The notes under the pieces are model-generated. The model made no database searches and was not told the origin of the DNA. It saw nothing but the letters and a program-made list of their open reading frames with translations. A stretch of DNA of 9,496 nucleotides from an uncultured Collinsella sp. (lineage in GTDB: Bacteria; Actinomycetota; Coriobacteriia; Coriobacteriales; Coriobacteriaceae). Below are positions 5,743 to 9,496 of this stretch, in pieces (positions within the stretch are counted from its first letter, which is position 1; every line of letters starts with the position of its first letter). The stretch spans positions 1-9,496 of the forward strand of contig UQSC01000070.1 of NCBI GenBank assembly GCA_900543615.1. Direction: 5' to 3'. Both the position numbers and the translations under genes were made by a program.

Positions 5743-6618
5743 CTATACAAGACCCCAGGTCTTGACCTCTTGGTCGAGCCAGCCATCGGCCAGGCGATCG
5801 CAAATCACCTGATCGACCACGGCGGAAAGGTCGCAGCCCTTCTTGGTCGCCACGCCGTAGCCCTGCTCGCCAAACTTGACCTCGGGCTGCAACAGCTCAA
5901 CGGTCTCGTTCATATAGCCGGCCAGCGTGGAGCGGTCCATGGCAAAGACGTCGATATTGCCGGCGTCGAGCGAACTCTTGATGATGGGGTAGCCACTAAA
6001 GGCCCTAAACTCGGGCTTGCAGCTAAAGCCGTTGTCCTTGATCATCTGCTCGATCAGGCTCTGCGTGGTGGCGCCCTGGCTCACGCCGATGACCTTGCCA
6101 TCCAAATCCTCAATCGAGGTAAAGCCCGAACGCTTCTTGACCATGAGTCCCACGTAGTCGGTGCGGTACGGCGTCGAGAAATCCCAGCTCTTCTTGCGCT
6201 CGTCGGTGATGGTGTAGGTCGCCGCGACCACGTCGAGTTGGCCGTTATCGATCAGCGGGCCGCGCGTCTTGGGCGTTACGTCGGTAAACTCGACTAGCTC
6301 CTGGGCGCGGGCCTCCTTGTAGCTCACGCCAAAGACGGCAGCGGCGATCTGGTAGCACAAATCGACTTCCATGCCCTCAAAGCGGCCCTTGGCGGTGTCG
6401 TAATAACCGTAGCCGGGAACGTCCTTCTTAACGCCGGCATTCAGATGGCCACGCGACTTGATGGCCGCAAGCTTGGACCCCTTGTCGGAGCCCTCGCCGC
6501 TGGTGGAGTTGCCGCAACCGGCAAGCGCGGTCCCCGCCAGCGCAAGCATGCCGGCGCCAGCCAGCTGCAAAAAGTGACGGCGCGACACGGCCGCCCTCGT
6601 CATATCCGTCATGTCCAT
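5743..6618 (-). CDS. Amino-acid ABC transporter substrate-binding lipoprotein, PEB1/glutamate-binding type
   Basis: 291 residues, family 3 solute-binding protein. The N-terminus has a twin-arginine-like motif SRRHFLQ (12-18), a hydrophobic stretch, and a lipobox LAGC with Cys35, followed by a Gly/Ser/Lys linker; it is probably exported by Tat or Sec and anchored as a lipoprotein on the outer face of the membrane. The mature part matches the aspartate/glutamate-binding protein PEB1a and relatives in segments such as GVKKDVPGYGYYD, FEGMEVDL, TPKTRGPLIDNGQLDVVAATYTIT and GVSQGATTQSLI, so Asp/Glu is the best guess for ligand. ATG 6618 is chosen, with ATG 6612 and 6603 possible; the ribosome site is weak, consistent with coupling to the ATPase gene whose stop lies 8 bases upstream. 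The permease genes follow. Confidence 0.9.
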   Translation of the reverse strand: MDMTDMTRAAVSRRHFLQLAGAGMLALAGTALAGCGNSTSGEGSDKGSKLAAIKSRGHLNAGVKKDVPGYGYYDTAKGRFEGMEVDLCYQIAAAVFGVSYKEARAQELVEFTDVTPKTRGPLIDNGQLDVVAATYTITDERKKSWDFSTPYRTDYVGLMVKKRSGFTSIEDLDGKVIGVSQGATTQSLIEQMIKDNGFSCKPEFRAFSGYPIIKSSLDAGNIDVFAMDRSTLAGYMNETVELLQPEVKFGEQGYGVATKKGCDLSAVVDQVICDRLADGWLDQEVKTWGLV

Positions 6619-6626
6619 CACCGCGC

Positions 6627-7358
6627 CTAGTGCAGAATCTTGGACAGGAACTCGCGGCAGCGCGGGTTCTCGGGGTTATCGAAGAAGTGCTCGGGCGTGC
6701 CCTCCTCCAGGATGCGGCCGTCCTCCATAAAAATGACGCGGTCGGCCACCTGGCGCGCAAAGCCCATCTCGTGCGTCACGCAGATCATGGTGATGTCCTC
6801 CTGCGCGAGCTCAATCATAACGTCCAGAACTTCCTGGACCATCTCGGGGTCGAGCGCCGAGGTCGGCTCGTCAAACAGGATGATGGGCTGCTTGGTGCAC
6901 AGGGCGCGAGCGATGGCGATGCGCTGCTGCTGACCACCCGAGAGATTCTGCGGGTACTCGCCGGCCTTATGCGCCATCCCGACGCGCTTGAGCGCGGCGA
7001 TGGCGATCTCGGTCGCCTCCTCCTTGCTCTTCTTTTGCAGCTTGATGGGCGCGAGCGTCAGGTTGCCCAGCACCGTCATGTTGGGATACAGGTTGAACTG
7101 CTGAAACACCATGGAGCTATACTTGCGAGCCATCTCCAGGTGATTCTTTTTGGTGAGCGGCGTACCGTCGATGACGACCTCGCCCGACGTGGGCTCCTCC
7201 AGATAATCGACGCAACGGATGAGCGTCGACTTACCCGAGCCGGAAGGCCCGATCATTACGAGCTTCTCGCCGCGCTTGACGGTGAGATTGATATCTTTGA
7301 GCACATGCAGGTCGCCAAAGTACTTGTTGAGATGCTTGATCTCGATCATGTCTGCCAT
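6627..7358 (-). CDS. Polar amino-acid ABC transporter ATP-binding protein (GlnQ family)
   Basis: 243 residues, the normal length for GlnQ/HisP-type ATPases, peripheral on the cytoplasmic side. Motifs in order: Walker A GPSGSGKST (37-45), Q-loop VFQQFNLYPNMTVLGN (84-99), signature LSGGQQQR (139-146), Walker B ILFDEPTSALD (160-170), and switch His196 in CVTHEMGFA. ATPLFAG-like sequence upstream in the same frame is not used: ATG 7358 is preceded by AAGGGA at good spacing, and the ABC domain begins right there (MIEIKHLNKYFG). It is the first gene of the transporter operon, followed after 8 bases by the binding protein, so ATPase comes first rather than last. All catalytic residues look intact. 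Confidence 0.96.
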   Translation of the reverse strand: MADMIEIKHLNKYFGDLHVLKDINLTVKRGEKLVMIGPSGSGKSTLIRCVDYLEEPTSGEVVIDGTPLTKKNHLEMARKYSSMVFQQFNLYPNMTVLGNLTLAPIKLQKKSKEEATEIAIAALKRVGMAHKAGEYPQNLSGGQQQRIAIARALCTKQPIILFDEPTSALDPEMVQEVLDVMIELAQEDITMICVTHEMGFARQVADRVIFMEDGRILEEGTPEHFFDNPENPRCREFLSKILH

Positions 7359-7393
7359 GAATGTCCCTTCCCTGCGTTTACACGAGCTGAACC

Positions 7394-7399
7394 ATTGTA
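7394..7399 (-). promoter_or_regulatory. Candidate -10 box for the amino-acid transporter operon
   Basis: On the minus strand TACAAT (7399 to 7394) lies about 36 bases before the ATPase start and is a near-consensus -10. At 17-base spacing the -35 position reads CTGCGG (7422-7417), which is poor. It lies downstream of the terminator that closes the preceding yqeY gene, where an operon promoter is expected. I see no T-box or other amino-acid-sensing leader in 7359-7500. Confidence 0.35.
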
Positions 7400-7464
7400 C
7401 GGAAAGAACCACGTTTCCGCAGCCCACACTACATTCCCGTAAAGAACCCGCAACCTTCCACCCA

Positions 7465-7489
7465 CTCATTGGGGACAGACTTAAATGAG
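7465..7489 (+). repeat. REP-like hairpin with GGGGACAG loop upstream of the transporter operon
   Basis: CTCATT (7465-7470) pairs with AATGAG (7484-7489) around a 13-nt loop that starts GGGGACAGAC. It is the shortest member of the GGGACAG hairpins in the window and lies on the plus strand, between the yqeY terminator and the predicted transporter promoter. Confidence 0.5.
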
Positions 7490-7502
7490 CGCCCAGCCCA
7501 GC

Positions 7503-7535
7503 AAAAAGGGGCGCGACCGCAATGGTCACGCCCCT
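7503..7535 (-). terminator. Intrinsic terminator for yqeY (minus strand)
   Basis: Bases 7507-7518 pair with 7524-7535 (11 of 12 positions; stem core GGGGCG with CGCCCC) around loop GCAAT. Read on the minus strand the stem is followed by TTTTT (7507-7503), the right order for genes running leftwards. It lies 109 bases beyond the yqeY stop codon and insulates the transporter operon from the foldase/yqeY transcript. Confidence 0.82.
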
Positions 7536-7612
7536 CAAGACCCGAAAATAATACAACCGCCCTTGAAATTGAACGTCAGATTGCCGCGTGTACGGGTTTG
7601 CAGCGTCGAGCC

Positions 7613-7640
7613 GTTACGCGGTTTGGTAAAACCGCGTAAC
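7613..7640. repeat. 28-base palindrome just after yqeY
   Basis: GTTACGCGGTTT (7613-7624) and AAACCGCGTAAC (7629-7640) are exact reverse complements around a 4-base centre GGTA. It lies three bases beyond the yqeY stop codon. No T-tract follows on the minus strand, so it is not a standard terminator. It could be an mRNA 3' protecting hairpin or a protein-binding palindrome. The rest of 7541-7612 shows no gene or RNA I can recognise. Confidence 0.6.
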
Positions 7641-7643
7641 AAA

Positions 7644-8087
7644 TTACGCAAGCTTTGCGCCGACGATCTTTGCTGCTGCCGGCTTATCGAAGTTGCCGCC
7701 GGTGGCCTTGCCCAGAGCGCCCATGACCTGGCCCATCTGCTTCTTAGAGGTCGCGCCCAGCTCGGCGATGACCTGCTCGATCAGGGCCTCGAGCTCCTCG
7801 CCCGAAACCTGCGCGGGCAGCAGGCTCTCCAGAATCTTGACCTGCTCGGTCAGGTTGTCGGTACGCTCCTGGTCGGTGCCGGCCTTGATGGACATCTCCA
7901 GCGTCTCGCTCGTCTGCTTAATCAGACGCTTGATCATGCTGTTGACGTCTTCCTCGGTCACATCACGACGCTCGTTGACCTCGATGTTCTTCACCTCGGC
8001 CTTAACCTGGCGAATGATGGACAGGCGAACCTTGTCCTTGGCCTTCATGGCCGCAATCATTTCCTTCTGCAGTTCTTCGTTGGTCAT
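7644..8087 (-). CDS. yqeY: YqeY/GatB-like domain protein
   Basis: 147 residues, cytoplasmic, the typical length of YqeY. The N-terminal helical part has KDKVRLSIIRQVKAEVKN (18-35), close to the family pattern KDxxRLxxLRxIxAxIK; the middle has LLPAQVSGEEL, matching the LPxQxSxEEL element; the end has MGQVMGALGKATGG, matching the MGxVMGxLxxKxxG element. The fold is shared with the tail domain of the GatB subunit of Asp/Glu-tRNA amidotransferase, which suggests tRNA binding, but the function of free-standing YqeY is not established. ATG 8087 is chosen because GGAGG (8096-8100) lies eight bases upstream; a TTG at 8093 would be too close. It follows the parvulin-like gene by 54 bases and is probably co-transcribed with it. 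Confidence 0.92.
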   Translation of the reverse strand: MTNEELQKEMIAAMKAKDKVRLSIIRQVKAEVKNIEVNERRDVTEEDVNSMIKRLIKQTSETLEMSIKAGTDQERTDNLTEQVKILESLLPAQVSGEELEALIEQVIAELGATSKKQMGQVMGALGKATGGNFDKPAAAKIVGAKLA

Positions 8088-8110
8088 CTGCAAATCCTCC
8101 TCAACAGTGC

Positions 8111-8136
8111 GGGCGGCACTCGCACGAGCGCTGCCC
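8111..8136 (-). other. Intergenic hairpin between foldase gene and yqeY
   Basis: GGGCGGCACTC pairs with GAGCGCTGCCC (one mismatch, one G-T pair) around loop GCAC. It lies five bases from the foldase stop (8142-8144 on the minus strand) and ten bases before the yqeY ribosome site. No T-tract follows, so it is more likely an mRNA structure than a full terminator. Confidence 0.4.
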
Positions 8137-8141
8137 CATGA

Positions 8142-9365
8142 TTACTTAGTCGTCGACGAATCGTCGGTCGAACTCTTGGTGACGCCCTTCAGGCTGACGT
8201 TGTACGGCACGTCCTTGGGCATGGGGTTAACGGTGATGTCGGCGTCCTTCTTGTACTGCTCCAGCCACTCGCTGTACGCGGTGCTTGCCGCCTGCGTCTT
8301 CACCACGTTGGAGACGTACTTCTTGATCTCCTTGGGCACCTGCTTAATGTCATCGACCTGATTATCGACATGGAAGTAGTCGGTGCACTTGATGATGTGG
8401 TAACCATAGGTCGACTCGACGACGTCGCTCACATCGCCCTTGTTAAGGCCTTCGAGCGCCGCCTGATAGCTGTCGACGAAGGTGGTGAGCTTGTCCCAAC
8501 CCACATCGCCCTTCTTATCCTTGGAGCCGGTGTCGTCGGAGTACTGCTCCACGGCGTCCTCAAAGCTCAGCTCGCCGGAGTTGATCTTGTCCAGGCACTC
8601 CTGCGCCTTGGCCTTGGCGGCGGCCTTGTCCTCGTCGGAAGCGTCAGAATCGACCTTGATCAGGATATTCGACGAACGACGGGCATCGTTGTAGTTGGAC
8701 AGGTTCTCATTGATGTAATCGACAATCTCGCTGTCCTTGGGCTTGCTGGTGGGTGCCACGGCATCCTTGAGCTTCTGCTGCGCCAGGCTCTCCTTGAGCG
8801 AATCCTTGTAGGTGTCCTCGGTGTAGCCGTAGGTCTTAAGGGTCTTCTTAAAGGTCTTGGCGCCGCCCGCGCTCTTGCACGCGTCCTTCCAAGCCTTCTC
8901 GACCTCCTTGTCCGACACCGTCACGCCATTCTCCTTCTGCGCCTGTTGAAGCAGGATCTGCTGCGAGTAGGAGTCGATGAGCTGCTTGCGGTACTTCTTG
9001 GGCGTGAGGTCGTTGTCGACCAGGTACTGTGCCCAGTCCTTGTCCTTGGTGTAGCCGTAGGACGTGCGCATGCTCATGATCTGCTTGGTCACGGTGTCCT
9101 CGGTGAGGTTGGTGCCGTTGATGGTAGCGGCGACACCACCGGTGAGCTTGTAGCCTGAGCTGGTGCTTTCGGTCTGCGACATGAGACCGGAGCACGCCAT
9201 GGCCGAGACGGAAAGCAGCATTGCCAGCACGCCGATAACCACCAGGACGATCTTGACGGTCTTAGACACGTACGTCTTGCGCTGCTTCTTACGAGAGCTG
9301 GAGACGGCGCGAGCCCGCTGCTCGGGCGTCGGCGCGGCCTCGGAGTTCTTTTTCTTATTTGCCAT
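8142..9365 (-). CDS. Membrane-anchored parvulin-type peptidyl-prolyl isomerase / foldase (PrsA/SurA-like)
   Basis: 407 residues. A Lys/Arg-rich N-terminal segment of about 35 residues is followed by one hydrophobic helix (36-58), giving a cytoplasmic N-terminus and an outside body. The helix ends MACSG with Cys58, only a poor lipobox, so a membrane anchor is more likely than a lipoprotein. Residues ~75-210 form a helical SurA-N/PrsA-like chaperone region. The parvulin domain spans about 228-330: SSNILIKV, SFEDAVEQYSDDTGSKDKKGDVGW, GDVSDVVESTYGYHIIK. The conserved second His is present (His323), but the first, normally in HILI, is Asn233. The tail is Ser/Thr/Asp-rich. ATG 9365 is the first start after upstream non-coding sequence, with AAAGGCC as ribosome site. 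The role would be folding of exported proteins; isomerase activity may be altered. Confidence 0.85.
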   Translation of the reverse strand: MANKKKNSEAAPTPEQRARAVSSSRKKQRKTYVSKTVKIVLVVIGVLAMLLSVSAMACSGLMSQTESTSSGYKLTGGVAATINGTNLTEDTVTKQIMSMRTSYGYTKDKDWAQYLVDNDLTPKKYRKQLIDSYSQQILLQQAQKENGVTVSDKEVEKAWKDACKSAGGAKTFKKTLKTYGYTEDTYKDSLKESLAQQKLKDAVAPTSKPKDSEIVDYINENLSNYNDARRSSNILIKVDSDASDEDKAAAKAKAQECLDKINSGELSFEDAVEQYSDDTGSKDKKGDVGWDKLTTFVDSYQAALEGLNKGDVSDVVESTYGYHIIKCTDYFHVDNQVDDIKQVPKEIKKYVSNVVKTQAASTAYSEWLEQYKKDADITVNPMPKDVPYNVSLKGVTKSSTDDSSTTK

Positions 9366-9447
9366 GTTTGGCCTTTCGCATCACGAATCGAACAAACGCC
9401 ATTGTGTCACAACGCAGCCCCCGCGGCACACTTGGTGCATGGGGGAC

Positions 9448-9496
9448 CTGTCTCTTATACACATCTCCGAGCCCACGAGACCGAGGCTGATCTCGT
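9448..9496 (+). other. Illumina Nextera adapter read-through (not genomic)
   Basis: CTGTCTCTTATACACATCT (9448-9466) is the reverse complement of the 19-base Tn5 mosaic end used in Nextera libraries. CCGAGCCCACGAGAC (9467-9481) completes the read-2 side adapter, CGAGGCTG (9482-9489) has the length, position and sequence of i7 index N710, and ATCTCGT (9490-9496) begins the P7 flow-cell sequence. The order and spacing are exact, so this is library-construction sequence left on the contig end, not a mobile element. Confidence 0.99.

Noticed and set aside
7545..7575. Minus-strand TATTAT box that would make the 7503-7535 terminator an attenuator of the transporter operon
   Set aside because: No -35 at normal spacing, and the terminator is simply explained as the end of the yqeY transcript.
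7540..7612. tRNA or small structured RNA between yqeY and its terminator
   Set aside because: No cloverleaf arms or conserved TTCGA-type loop could be formed on either strand.
9402..9412. TTGTGTCACAA inverted repeat upstream of the foldase gene as a Rex or Crp-type operator
   Set aside because: Half-sites are only five bases with a one-base centre, unlike the spaced Rex or Crp sites, and chance occurrence is likely.
9448..9466. Tn5/IS50-like mosaic end suggesting a transposon boundary
   Set aside because: It is directly followed by library adapter, index and P7 sequence, so it comes from tagmentation, not from a resident transposon.

Overview
The window looks like chromosomal DNA from a high-GC, Gram-positive-type anaerobe. 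I infer a Coriobacteriia (Collinsella-like) gut actinobacterium, from the GC-rich codon use, the prs-pth order, an NfnAB-type bifurcating transhydrogenase, a PEB1-like amino-acid transporter, and small intergenic hairpins built around GGGACAG. The species assignment is recognition, not proof. The last 49 bases (9448-9496) are not biological: they read as an Illumina Nextera adapter with an i7 index and the start of P7, so the true sequence ends at about 9447.

Layout. Plus strand, 1-3530: the C-terminal tail of a probable ribose-phosphate pyrophosphokinase (prs); a very large perfect hairpin (91-168); peptidyl-tRNA hydrolase (pth, 287-916); a 374-base gene-free stretch (917-1290) holding an inverted repeat pair, a strong GC hairpin, a consensus -10 box and a structured leader; then the overlapping pair nfnA-nfnB (1291-3530) ending at a good intrinsic terminator. 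Minus strand, 9365 to 3657: a membrane-anchored parvulin-type foldase (8142-9365) followed by a YqeY/GatB-like protein (7644-8087) and a terminator; then an ATPase / binding protein / permease / permease operon for a polar, probably acidic, amino acid (7358 down to 4329), with a cytidylate-kinase-like gene (3657-4280) at its tail. The nfn operon and the transporter operon converge at 3531-3656.

How the genes fit together. pth recycles peptidyl-tRNAs and follows prs, a common bacterial arrangement. NfnAB would couple NADH and reduced ferredoxin to NADP+ reduction, supplying NADPH in a fermentative cell. The transporter would bring in aspartate/glutamate-type amino acids; its binding protein is a lipoprotein with a twin-arginine signal. 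The parvulin-like protein would act outside the membrane on exported proteins.

I found no complete new multi-gene system such as a defence island, CRISPR array, prophage or biosynthetic cluster. The best non-genic signals are the recurring intergenic hairpins whose stems differ while GGGACAG is retained, the 28-bp perfect inverted repeat after prs, and the structured nfnA leader.
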